DNA from: Candidatus Dormiibacter inghamiae
GTDB lineage: Bacteria; Chloroflexota; Dormibacteria; Dormibacterales; Dormibacteraceae
Length of the DNA stretch: 35,428 nucleotides
Direction: 5' to 3'
NCBI GenBank assembly: GCA_016464825.1
Contig: JAEKNQ010000046.1
Span: 1-35,428, forward strand
The notes under the pieces were generated by a model, which saw only the letters and a list, made by a program, of their open reading frames with translations, ran no database searches and was not told the origin of the DNA. Positions 7,238-15,343 of this stretch are shown here, one piece after another. The position numbers and the translations under genes are program-made. Every line of letters begins with the position of its first letter. The first letter of the stretch is position 1.

Positions 7238-9041
7238 GCCAACGCGACCCCAAGTAGGCGGTCACGACGCGATCATCGCGCATCACCTCCTTCGGCGCTC
7301 CATCGGCGATGTTCCGGCCGTAATCGATCACGTACAGGCGGTCAGCCCAGGCCGCCACCGTGCCAATATCATGGTCCACCAAGACAATGGTGAGCCCGGC
7401 GTGCTGCTGGGTTCGGAGCAACTGCATTAGGTCTCGTGCCTCAGAGCGGGTCAGGCCGGCAAGCGGCTCGTCGAGCAGCAGGATGGCGGGACGTCCCGCC
7501 AGTGCCCTGGCCACCTCGAGCAGGCGCAATTGGGCCGGCACCAACGACCGCGCACCAACGTCGGCATGCACCTCGAGGCCCACCGCCTCAAGAGCGGCCC
7601 AGGTGTCAGCAGTGCGCTGCCCGCCGTCGGCGTTCTGAAGCGAACCGAGGAACACGTTGTCGAACACGGTCAGCTGACCGAACGGACGCGCAATCTGGAA
7701 GCTGCGCCGAACGCCGAGCCGGGCGATTCTGTAGGCTGGCCAGTGAGTCACCACGCGGCCCAGAAGAGTGATTCGCCCCGCCGTGGAGCGCTGATAGCCC
7801 GTCAGGAGGTCGAAGAATGTGCTCTTGCCCGCGCCGTTGGGCCCAACAATCCCAAGGAACTCGCCGCTGCGGACCTCGAGGCTCAACCTATCGATGGCGA
7901 CGATGCCCCCGTACACCTTCCGCGCATCGGCTGCGATCAGCACTGCCTCGTCGCCGGGGTGCGTCGGCACGAGTGGCCTCGATCCCGACGGCGGGCGCGA
8001 AGGTAGGCTGCGTCGGCGATTCACGGGCAATCGCAGCGACTGCGGAAGCACCCGATTGACCACCTCCAGTGGACGAGTCCCGGCGTTAAGCAGGCCACGC
8101 GGCACGACGAGGACGACGGTGATCAGAACCAGGCCGTAGGCAAGCAGCGACGCTCCCGAGGTGGCCCCCAGGTTTGCGTCGAGGAAGTTCGTGATCGGGA
8201 TCAGGATGCAGGCGCCCAGGATCGGGCCGAGTCGGCGCGCCATCCCACCTACCAGCGAGACGACCAGGGCTTGGACCGAGACACTGAGGCCGAAAACCGC
8301 CTCCGGCGTGACGACGAGGATGAGCATCGCGTAGACGACTCCGGCGAGGGAGGCGAAGACGGCGGATGTCGAGAAAACGACAAGCTTGACGAGCGCAGTG
8401 TTGATGCCGGTCGAGCGCGCTGCGTCCTCATCCTCGCGAATGGATTGCAGGACAACGCGCCAGCGCGATCGCTCGAGCGCCGTCGTGAAAAGCCAGGCGA
8501 GAAGCAGGAAAAGAGCGGCCAGCGCTGCGTAGTGCCAGGTATCGCTCCAGGACATGTAAAGGTCGGGGTTGTCGTTGTGGGCCGGAACCAGGACCTCCTG
8601 ATAGCCCAAATAGGTGAAGACCAAGAGCAGTATCAACGGATAGACAAGTGACGCAAGTGCGAAGTAGACGCCCTTGAGTCGGAGTGTCGGGATGCCGATC
8701 ACGAGAGCCGCCACGATGGCCACGCCCGCAGCCGCGACTAGGCCCAGCCACGGCGTGAGCCCTACCCTGATCATCAGCAGGATCGCCGTGTACGCGCCGA
8801 GTCCGACGAAGGCCGCCTGACCGAGCGACGGCTGGCCGGCGTAGCCGCCGATTAGGTTCCACGACATTCCGATTAAAGCCCAGACGACCACCAGCGCGAT
8901 GACCCGCGCGAGGTAGCGATCGTCGACCTGAGAGATGGCGGCGATGAAGACCACGCAGAGTGCGATGGGCAGCGCCCAGTCGAGCACAACCGCGCGCCAG
9001 CCGACCCTGGCTGCGCCTGGCACTGCTGCCTTTTCGGCCAC
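7221..9041 (-). CDS. LivM-LivG fusion: ABC permease joined to ABC ATPase
   Basis: A 606-residue fusion. Residues 1-318 are a LivM-type permease with about eight to ten hydrophobic segments and the EDEDAARSTGI coupling-helix region near 203-213. Residues 319-365 are a Pro/Arg-rich linker. Residues 366-606 are a LivG ATPase with Walker A GPNGAGKST at 400-408, Walker B LLLDE at 521-525 and switch His557. The ABC signature is unusual: LVPAQ (500-504) stands where LSGGQ or LPYGQ is expected. I chose the GTG at 9041: it lies 13 bases after the livH stop, and the sequence upstream of it in frame is Cys/Ser-rich livH antiframe without homology. Permease-ATPase fusions of this kind are known in Liv systems. 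It forms the importer with LivH and LivF. Confidence 0.9.
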   Translation of the reverse strand: MAEKAAVPGAARVGWRAVVLDWALPIALCVVFIAAISQVDDRYLARVIALVVVWALIGMSWNLIGGYAGQPSLGQAAFVGLGAYTAILLMIRVGLTPWLGLVAAAGVAIVAALVIGIPTLRLKGVYFALASLVYPLILLLVFTYLGYQEVLVPAHNDNPDLYMSWSDTWHYAALAALFLLLAWLFTTALERSRWRVVLQSIREDEDAARSTGINTALVKLVVFSTSAVFASLAGVVYAMLILVVTPEAVFGLSVSVQALVVSLVGGMARRLGPILGACILIPITNFLDANLGATSGASLLAYGLVLITVVLVVPRGLLNAGTRPLEVVNRVLPQSLRLPVNRRRSLPSRPPSGSRPLVPTHPGDEAVLIAADARKVYGGIVAIDRLSLEVRSGEFLGIVGPNGAGKSTFFDLLTGYQRSTAGRITLLGRVVTHWPAYRIARLGVRRSFQIARPFGQLTVFDNVFLGSLQNADGGQRTADTWAALEAVGLEVHADVGARSLVPAQLRLLEVARALAGRPAILLLDEPLAGLTRSEARDLMQLLRTQQHAGLTIVLVDHDIGTVAAWADRLYVIDYGRNIADGAPKEVMRDDRVVTAYLGSRWRAARA

Positions 9042-9054
9042 TACAGGTCCCAAT

Positions 9055-9918
9055 TCAGACGCGCACGCGAAGCCCGAACAGCCCGCGCGGGCGCACAAGC
9101 AGGACGACGACGAACAGCAGGAACACGACCGCGTTCTGCAGCTGGAGGGGCACGAAGGCCGCTGACACCGACTGTACGACACCGACGAAGATCGCGCCGA
9201 GGACGGCTCCCGGGATGCTGCCCAGGCCGCCCAAGACGACGGCGACGAACATTATCAGCACGAAGTCTTGCCCGACGGTCGGCAGCACGGCATGAAAGGT
9301 GGCGATGAGAGTCCCGGCCAGGCCAGCGAGCCCGACGCCGATCCCGAATGCGATCGAGTGCATGCGGCGGACGCTGATCCCGACGTAGGTCGCCGCGCTC
9401 GCATCATCGGCTGTCGCGCGCAGCGCACGGCCAGTCCAGGTTCGACTAAGGAAAAGATAGAGTCCGAGCATGACCACCAGAGAGGCGACGCAAGCGAAGA
9501 GCCAGGACTCGTGGACGAATAGCGGTCCGACCGCTATCAGCGTGTTCGAGTAGGGCCTCAGCAGTGCGTGGGGCGTGACCCCGAATATTGCGATAGCGAG
9601 GTTCTGGAGAACCAGCGACAAGCCGAGAGTGAGCAGCAACTGTGCGTCCTGATCGCCGCGAGGAATGCGCTCAATGAGCCCAGTCGCGACGACAATGCCG
9701 AGCGCTAGGATCATTAGGCCAGCCGGTAGCGCGACCAGGTACGGATCGAGCCCCAGAACGGTGTAGCCAAAGTAGGCCGCGTACATGCCAAGCATCATGA
9801 ACTCGCCCTGGGCGAAGTTGATGACGCGCATTATTCCGAAGATCATCGCGAGGCCTGCTGCTAGGAGAGCGTAGACCCCCCCCAGCAGCAGCCCATCGAC
9901 GAGATACTGAAGGCCCAC
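9055..9918 (-). CDS. livH: Branched-chain amino-acid-type ABC permease LivH
   Basis: A 287-residue polytopic membrane protein. The N-terminus GLLLGGVYALLAAGLAMIFG followed by IMRVINFAQGEFMMLG is the signature start of LivH. GRALRATADDASAATYVGI near 165-183 is the coupling segment to the ATPases, and it ends in hydrophobic segments and RPRGLFG. It would form the transmembrane channel with the LivM domain of the next gene. The start is a GTG at 9918, 15 bases after the stop of the binding-protein gene, with only a weak GAGG upstream. No key segment is missing. Confidence 0.94.
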   Translation of the reverse strand: MGLQYLVDGLLLGGVYALLAAGLAMIFGIMRVINFAQGEFMMLGMYAAYFGYTVLGLDPYLVALPAGLMILALGIVVATGLIERIPRGDQDAQLLLTLGLSLVLQNLAIAIFGVTPHALLRPYSNTLIAVGPLFVHESWLFACVASLVVMLGLYLFLSRTWTGRALRATADDASAATYVGISVRRMHSIAFGIGVGLAGLAGTLIATFHAVLPTVGQDFVLIMFVAVVLGGLGSIPGAVLGAIFVGVVQSVSAAFVPLQLQNAVVFLLFVVVLLVRPRGLFGLRVRV

Positions 9919-9933
9919 TCGCCTAGCTGATCC

Positions 9934-11163
9934 TCAGCTGGGCCACTTTAAATGCCCAATCGCTTGGTTCACTGGAGCGACGGTAACCGGCCGACCGTTC
10001 TGCCATTGCACGATAGCGACGCTTGCGCGGACATTGTCGCCATTCGCATCGAACTTGACCTCGCCACCTGGGATCTGGGCAGCGGGGCCGCTCGTGATGT
10101 CGATCGAAGCGAGAGCATCGCGCACCTTGGTAGGATCAGAAGACTTGGCTTTCTCGATCGCTTCTTTAATCGTCCAGATCTCAGCGTATACGGATGAGCT
10201 GTCCTGGATCATGAAGGTGTGGAACCGATCCTCAAATCGCTTCGAGAGGTTCTCCATGCCCTTCATGACGGCGCTGCCGGCAACGGCAGCGAGGCCCTCG
10301 GTTGCGTTGCCTAATGACTTGCCAACCTCGGGAGTCAGAAACTGACCGCCATTGCCCATGACTGGCTTACGTTCCCCCACCGAGTAGAGCGCCCGCTGCA
10401 GGCCGACGGTGTCGGCGAACGTGGTCGGCGAACCGAAAATGATGTCAGGGTTGGCGTTCTTGACTTGTAGTGCGAGCTGAGTGGGGTCCGCAAGTGGTGG
10501 CGTCCACACCTTGTCGAGAACGATTTTGACGCCGGCACCCGGCAGTTTCTGCCGAAGATTCTCAAAGTACGAGACGCTGGACGCTGTGTTATCGCCGGCC
10601 AACGCCGCGGTAGTGATGGTGTGATTGGATGCCTTCGCCGCCACCGTGAGAGCATCGAGCGCTGCCGGAATCTGTTTCGCTGCGGGGGCGTCAAGCCTGA
10701 ACACATGCTTATACCCGCGACCGGTAATTTGGTCGGCGAAGGAGAATGTCAACCATGGCACTTTCTGGCGCTCCGCTATCTCGGTCGCAGCCAATGTGAA
10801 AGAGCTGAGCCAACAGCCATCGGCGGCAGTAATATCGCCGCCCTGCAACACGCGCTGAGTGGCGCTTGTCACGCTCTCGACGGTGCCACCAGCGTCCTGG
10901 ATCACGAGTTGCACTTTTGAACCATTTAGGGCCTTGATGCCGCCCTGAGAGTTGATGTCGTCCCGGGCCAGTTCGGCGGCGTCCTGCATCAGCTTCCCAT
11001 GCTCTGCGTATGGCCCGGAGAGGGGCACAACGAGGGCGATCTTGACGTCCTTGGTAGAGCCCGTACCGGCTCCGCCCCCACCTCCACAGGCGACCACGGC
11101 AAGCGCTGCCATCGCGAGCGCTATCCACCAGCGCCGATTCCAACCCGTCAAACGTGTACTCAT
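9934..11163 (-). CDS. ABC transporter substrate-binding lipoprotein (Liv/amide type)
   Basis: A 409-residue extracytoplasmic binding protein of the Leu/Ile/Val-binding type (periplasmic binding fold type I). The N-terminus MSTRLTGWNRRWW is followed by a hydrophobic stretch and a lipobox ending AVVAC with Cys26 as the lipidation site, then a Gly-rich spacer. The mature protein starts VKIALVVPLSGPYAEHGK and contains the NAxPDIIFG-like segment ANPDIIFGSPT. The ATG at 11163 is fixed by AGGAGG six bases upstream and by the signal peptide. The frame stays open for another 370 bases upstream, but that is antiframe of the GntR gene. It binds the imported substrate outside the membrane and delivers it to LivH/LivM. 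Related proteins bind amino acids, aromatic acids, urea or short amides; the ligand here is unknown. Confidence 0.93.
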   Translation of the reverse strand: MSTRLTGWNRRWWIALAMAALAVVACGGGGGAGTGSTKDVKIALVVPLSGPYAEHGKLMQDAAELARDDINSQGGIKALNGSKVQLVIQDAGGTVESVTSATQRVLQGGDITAADGCWLSSFTLAATEIAERQKVPWLTFSFADQITGRGYKHVFRLDAPAAKQIPAALDALTVAAKASNHTITTAALAGDNTASSVSYFENLRQKLPGAGVKIVLDKVWTPPLADPTQLALQVKNANPDIIFGSPTTFADTVGLQRALYSVGERKPVMGNGGQFLTPEVGKSLGNATEGLAAVAGSAVMKGMENLSKRFEDRFHTFMIQDSSSVYAEIWTIKEAIEKAKSSDPTKVRDALASIDITSGPAAQIPGGEVKFDANGDNVRASVAIVQWQNGRPVTVAPVNQAIGHLKWPS

Positions 11164-11169
11164 TCTGAG

Positions 11170-11175
11170 CCTCCT
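11170..11175 (-). promoter_or_regulatory. Ribosome binding site of the substrate-binding lipoprotein
   Basis: A perfect AGGAGG on the minus strand lies six bases before the ATG at 11163. It rules out the long upstream-extended reading frame as the true start and implies strong translation of the binding protein relative to its neighbours, most of which rely on overlap coupling. Confidence 0.8.
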
Positions 11176-11182
11176 GTCGGTC

Positions 11183-11932
11183 TTACGTGTTTCCAGTTCC
11201 GTTCCATAAGCCCATTGATCTGAGGTGCTCGAGAAGCAGGGTGCCGGCGCCCTTGATGTGCTCCTCTGTTCGACGGCGCACCTCCGCGCCATCACGACGG
11301 TTGAGAGCGTCAAGAATCGGGCCGTGATCCTGTGCTGAAGAGTTGAGCCAACCGGGAATCTGCTGGTAGTAGCGTCTCGGCACGTACCGTGTCGTCTCAC
11401 GGAGAAACCGCCGGAGAGTCGTCGATTCTGGTGCCCGGTTGATCGTCCGATGGAAATGGAAGTTCTGCTCCTCCACCTCCTCAGCGTCGCCGCTCGCAAC
11501 TCCGCGCTGAATGCGCCGATCGATTTCGCCAAGTCTCTCCATCTCGATCTCGGTTAGGAGCGGCGTCGCGCGCTCCGCGAGGATTCCGGCGATTGCGGCG
11601 TGCAGTTCGAAGAGGTCGCCGATGTCCGCGGCGGTAATCAACTTCACTCGAAACGCCTTGTGCCGCTCGCATTCAACAAAGCCCTCCTTCTCGAGGATCA
11701 GAATCGCTTCACGGATAGGAGTCGTGCTAACCGACAGTCGACCGGCCAAGTCCGCCAGGCGCAGGGGGGAGCCGGGCGGGAGCTGCCCGGCCATGATCAG
11801 GTCGCGCAGGTAGGCCGCGATCTCGGCACTCATCTTCCGACGGTTGAACCGGGGAGATGGCACCGGCGGTTGCACGCGCGTTGGCCCGATCGCCGGTATG
11901 CTGCGGGCTTCAGAGTTTGATTTCAGTGGCAT
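11183..11932 (-). CDS. GntR-family transcriptional regulator, FCD (FadR) subfamily
   Basis: A 249-residue regulator. An N-terminal tail of about 33 residues precedes a winged helix-turn-helix (about 34-98, with LRLADLAGRLSVSTTPIREA as the recognition region) and a helical FCD effector domain (about 103-230). The metal/effector-site residues of FCD proteins are recognisable: FHFHR (His161), QDHGPIL (His203) and EEHI (His225). FadR-type regulators usually repress catabolic operons and release DNA on binding a pathway acid or CoA ester. It lies in the middle of the operon between the MFS gene (10-base overlap) and the binding protein, so it is probably autoregulated with the operon. A plausible operator is the palindrome at 27737-27751, but that link is inference. 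Confidence 0.92.
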   Translation of the reverse strand: MPLKSNSEARSIPAIGPTRVQPPVPSPRFNRRKMSAEIAAYLRDLIMAGQLPPGSPLRLADLAGRLSVSTTPIREAILILEKEGFVECERHKAFRVKLITAADIGDLFELHAAIAGILAERATPLLTEIEMERLGEIDRRIQRGVASGDAEEVEEQNFHFHRTINRAPESTTLRRFLRETTRYVPRRYYQQIPGWLNSSAQDHGPILDALNRRDGAEVRRRTEEHIKGAGTLLLEHLRSMGLWNGTGNT

Positions 11933-13152
11933 TCTGATGCCTCTTTAACAGGCATCGCCAGCCGCCCTGGCAGATGCTCCGGGACCGAAGCCGCCAAGCC
12001 GACCATCACGACCGCCGCGCCGAGCGCTGGGTAGAAGGTCGCGGCCGGCTGGTGGAGTGCATCCCAGGCTGCTCCGCCAGCAAAGGCCCCCAGAAATGTC
12101 GCGAGGTAGCCGACGGTGAGAACCAAGCTCGACGCGGCACCCACTCTCTCGAGTGGTGCCAGTTGTGCGGGCAGTGTCAGGCAGATCGTGAAGATGACGC
12201 TTAGGGCGCCGGCGAGCACCGCCGACCACAGCAGCGGAAACGTCAGCGGCAACCAGATCACAGCGATTAGGGCAGCGATTGCTAGGATCGAGCAGCCGGT
12301 CGAGAGTACCCGGGGCGACGGAAGTCGTGACGTTAGGGCTCCATATAGCAGCGTGGCCAAGAACTGCGCGCAGGTGAAGACAGTGAACACCGCAGCCGCC
12401 CCCTCACGCCCGAGTCCGAGCGTCTGATAATAGGTCGGTAGCCATCCAGCGCTGAAAAAGACGACGCTCTGAAGTCCGAAGAGAATACCGATCCGCCATA
12501 CGGCGCCATCGAGCCACCCACCACGCCAGTTGCCGGGCCTCACCCGTGTGCCCGGCATGCCTCGGGTCTGCCGCATCCAAAGCGTCAACGCGATTAGGAT
12601 CGGTAGCGTCCACAAGATGAGGACTCCATGCCAGCTGCCGAAAAGCTGGGTGAGAATTGTGGACGAAAGGGCGGCGGCCAGAATCGCCCCAGCCATCAAC
12701 CCGGAGGCGTAGATGGAGGTGCCCAGCCGGACCGCTGCCGGCCGCCACGTGCGCAGCGCGACCGCTATCGCCGGCTGCATGAACGCGACTGCCAGGTAGG
12801 CGACGACGCTGCCGACAAAGAGCGGCGCGACGGGACCGACCCCCCTGGCTGCGCCGGCGACTGCAAGGATCAGCAGGCAGGCGGCGACCACTGCTCGCGC
12901 GCCGAAGCGCTCGATCAGGACAGCCCCGGGAACAGCGCCCAGCCCCATGCACAGTCCGGGAAGGCTAATCAGCAGCCCCGCAGCCGAGTAGCTGAGCGAG
13001 AGGTCGTGGCGGAGGTCCGGGAGAAGCGGCGGGATCGTAAGGATCACGGTCCTCAGGTTGACCCCGACGAACCAAATCAGACCTAGGAACAGCAGTGCCT
13101 CCAAGCGAACCGACGTGGCGTGGGTCTCGGGCCGCGTGCTAGGTGCGGTCAT
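11923..13152 (-). CDS. MFS transporter, CynX/NimT-like
   Basis: A 409-residue major facilitator protein with about 12 hydrophobic segments and a cytoplasmic central loop (MRQTRGMPGTRVRPGN, near 213-228). The N-terminal segment FVGVNLRTVILTIPPLLPDL followed by LSYSAAGLLISLPGLCMGLG is characteristic of the CynX/NimT group, which includes cyanate and 2-nitroimidazole transporters. It may import a substrate or export a product. It is a second transporter in the same operon besides the ABC system. It overlaps the acyl-CoA dehydrogenase by four bases upstream and the GntR gene by ten bases downstream. Substrate unknown. Confidence 0.9.
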   Translation of the reverse strand: MTAPSTRPETHATSVRLEALLFLGLIWFVGVNLRTVILTIPPLLPDLRHDLSLSYSAAGLLISLPGLCMGLGAVPGAVLIERFGARAVVAACLLILAVAGAARGVGPVAPLFVGSVVAYLAVAFMQPAIAVALRTWRPAAVRLGTSIYASGLMAGAILAAALSSTILTQLFGSWHGVLILWTLPILIALTLWMRQTRGMPGTRVRPGNWRGGWLDGAVWRIGILFGLQSVVFFSAGWLPTYYQTLGLGREGAAAVFTVFTCAQFLATLLYGALTSRLPSPRVLSTGCSILAIAALIAVIWLPLTFPLLWSAVLAGALSVIFTICLTLPAQLAPLERVGAASSLVLTVGYLATFLGAFAGGAAWDALHQPAATFYPALGAAVVMVGLAASVPEHLPGRLAMPVKEASECH

Positions 13153-14315
13153 GCTGAGCGCGGGAGACCAAGCACGTGCTCCGCTACGTACGCCAGCACG
13201 AGGTTGTTAGTCACGGGCGCCACCTGGAAGAGGCGGTTCTCCCTGAACTTCCGTTCGACGTCATACTCGACTGCGAGCCCGTAGCCTCCGTACACGTCCA
13301 TGGCGATGTTCGCAGCGGTCCAAGACGCCTTGGACGCCATGAACTTGGCCATGTTGGCCTCTGCTCCGCACTTCTCGTTGTGATCGAAGATAGAGGCGGC
13401 GTGACGCCGGAGGTGGTCGGCCGCCTCGGTCAAAACGTGGGCCTCGGCGATCGGAAACTGTACGCCCTGGTTGCGTCCGATCGGCTTGCCGAAAACGACG
13501 CGATTCCGTGCGTAATCGACACTTCGCTCGATAAACCAGCGCGCATCGCCCACGCACTCCGCCGCCAGAAGGATTCGCTCTGCGTTGAGGCCGTCGAGAA
13601 CCTGGTAGAAGCCGCGGCCGACCTCTCCGACCACCCCCTCGTCCGGAACGAATGCGTTGTCAAAGCGGACCTCGTTGGTCTCGTGATTGACCATCATCTC
13701 GATCGGTGTGACCTGGAGCTCGTCATCTCCTACAGTCCTGAGGTCGAGCAGGAAGAGCGTGAGGCCGTCCGTTCGACGCTGGAGCCCCTTCGGCCCCCGG
13801 GTGCGCGCTAATACGAGCATCAGATCCGAGTGCTGGACGCGCGAGATGAAGATCTTCCTTCCGGTGATTCGGTATCCCCCATCCACCTTCGTGGCCGCAG
13901 TCGTGATCGCGCTCGTATCCGACCCCGCGTCGGGCTCGGTGACGGCAAAGGCCTGAAGCCGCAGCCTACCCGCGGCTATCTCCGGCAGATAGCGGGCCTT
14001 TTGTTCCCGGGTCCCATGTCGGAGGACCGCGCCCATAACGTACATCTGAGCATGACATGCGGCCGAGTTGCCGCCGCACCGATTTATCTGCTCCAGCACC
14101 GCACAAGCCTCGTTGATGCCGAGGCCACCGCCCCCATACTCCTCGGGAATCAAGACGCTGAGCCACCCCTCCTTCGCCAGAGCGTTAACGAAATCCTCTG
14201 GATAGGCGCGACTGTTGTCGACCTGCCGCCAATAGGTGTTCCCAAAGCGGTTGCACACCTGCCTCACGGCATTCTTGATGTCGCCCTCAATCGCAAGTGC
14301 GTCCACAGTGCTCAT
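13149..14315 (-). CDS. Acyl-CoA dehydrogenase
   Basis: A 388-residue flavoenzyme of the acyl-CoA dehydrogenase family, which makes a 2,3-enoyl-CoA and passes electrons to electron-transfer flavoprotein. FAD/substrate motifs are FAVTEPDAGSD (123-133) and KIFISRVQHSD (154-164); the C-terminal domain has VVFGKPIGRNQGVQFPIAEA (273-292) and YGGYGL (342-347). The C-terminal catalytic Glu of the medium-chain type (YEGT) is absent: the region reads LFQVAPVTNN. A Glu is present in the helix-G position used by isovaleryl-CoA and long-chain enzymes (Glu246 in GLNAERILLA). The substrate may thus be branched or long. It overlaps both neighbours by four bases. A close but decayed relative lies at 33649-34306, and this copy may serve for both. 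Confidence 0.93.
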   Translation of the reverse strand: MSTVDALAIEGDIKNAVRQVCNRFGNTYWRQVDNSRAYPEDFVNALAKEGWLSVLIPEEYGGGGLGINEACAVLEQINRCGGNSAACHAQMYVMGAVLRHGTREQKARYLPEIAAGRLRLQAFAVTEPDAGSDTSAITTAATKVDGGYRITGRKIFISRVQHSDLMLVLARTRGPKGLQRRTDGLTLFLLDLRTVGDDELQVTPIEMMVNHETNEVRFDNAFVPDEGVVGEVGRGFYQVLDGLNAERILLAAECVGDARWFIERSVDYARNRVVFGKPIGRNQGVQFPIAEAHVLTEAADHLRRHAASIFDHNEKCGAEANMAKFMASKASWTAANIAMDVYGGYGLAVEYDVERKFRENRLFQVAPVTNNLVLAYVAEHVLGLPRSA

Positions 14316-15343
14316 GGAACCAGCACGATCCTTCCGGTCACGTCCGCGGCCGCCACCCTGCGGTGCGCCTCTGCAGCCTCCGCGAGCGGCAGGACTGCGT
14401 CAAGCACCGGCCGGATCCGCCCCGCCGTAGTCAGCTTGATGACCTCATCTAGCTCTTTGCGCGTCGACGAATTCGACCCGCGAAGTTGAGTGTTCCGAAG
14501 TAGCGGCCAAGCGGGATTGAACGAGATCCGCCGGTCGTTCAGCTGGCCGACGAACACGTACCGACCACCGAACGCCAGTGTTCGGAAGCAGGAGTCGAAG
14601 ACGGGCTCACCGACATTGTCGCACACCACATCCACTCCCGCAGGCGCGAGTGACCGAATCAGGTCGTCGAACCTCCTCCCGCGCTCGAACACGACCACCT
14701 CATCAGCGCCCGCCGCCCGGATCGCGTCGGCCTTGGCTGCCGAACTCGTCAAGCCGATGACGAAGGCGCCGCAGACGCGACCGACCTGCACGCCATGGAT
14801 GCCAAGGCCGCCTCCGGCGCCAGTGACGAGAACAGTTTCTCCGGCTCGCACCTGGCCAACGTCGCGAATCGCGTGAAGCTCAGTGCCCACTGCGCACGAC
14901 AGCACGCACGCTTGCTCGGCCGAGATCGACGTGGGAACGACGGATAGGGCGTTCTCACGGAGTAGCGCATACCCGGCATAGCCGCCGGGGCCGTTGTGCC
15001 CGAAGAAGTGCTGATTCGGACAGATGCCCTCCTGTCCCGTCCGACAGAGATCGCATTGGCCGCACGTTTCGCGGTTCGTCGAGGTGACGCGATCGCCCAC
15101 GCACATGCGCCCTACCTCGGGCCCGATTGCGACGACGTCCCCTGCAATCTCGTGGCCGGGGACCAGAGGCATGTTGACGAGGTGGCGGTAGATCCCCTCG
15201 CGGACCAGGAGATCATGATAGCAGACACCGCATGCCCGGACGCGGACCAAGAGCTGGTCGCGCTCGGGCGGGCGGGGATCCGGAAGGTCGCGCATCTCGA
15301 GCACTTCGGGGGGCCCAATGACGGGCTGGACGATCGCCTTCAA
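14312..15343 (-). CDS. Zinc-dependent alcohol dehydrogenase (MDR family)
   Basis: A 343-residue medium-chain dehydrogenase. Catalytic zinc ligands are Cys41 (CGVCYHD), His64-Glu65 (VPGHEIAG) and Cys150. Four structural-zinc Cys are at 94, 97, 100 and 108 (CGQCDLCRTGQEGIC). The NAD(P) motif VTGAGGGLGIHG is at 174-185. I chose the TTG at 15343: GGAGG ends seven bases before it, and it overlaps the TGA of the preceding CoA-transferase (TTGA). An ATG/GTG farther up would add about 38 residues of non-homologous sequence. It probably interconverts an alcohol and an aldehyde or ketone of the pathway, for example the semialdehyde made by the aminotransferase. The direction is not deducible. Confidence 0.9.
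   Translation of the reverse strand: MKAIVQPVIGPPEVLEMRDLPDPRPPERDQLLVRVRACGVCYHDLLVREGIYRHLVNMPLVPGHEIAGDVVAIGPEVGRMCVGDRVTSTNRETCGQCDLCRTGQEGICPNQHFFGHNGPGGYAGYALLRENALSVVPTSISAEQACVLSCAVGTELHAIRDVGQVRAGETVLVTGAGGGLGIHGVQVGRVCGAFVIGLTSSAAKADAIRAAGADEVVVFERGRRFDDLIRSLAPAGVDVVCDNVGEPVFDSCFRTLAFGGRYVFVGQLNDRRISFNPAWPLLRNTQLRGSNSSTRKELDEVIKLTTAGRIRPVLDAVLPLAEAAEAHRRVAAADVTGRIVLVP

Noticed and set aside
9042..9182. N-terminal extension of the LivM-LivG fusion (Cys/Ser-rich)
   Set aside because: This part is livH read in another frame. The GTG at 9041 just after the livH stop fits the permease start better.
11164..11532. N-terminal extension of the substrate-binding protein
   Set aside because: It overlaps the GntR gene in another frame, has no homology, and would bury the signal peptide and lipobox in the interior; AGGAGG marks the ATG at 11163.
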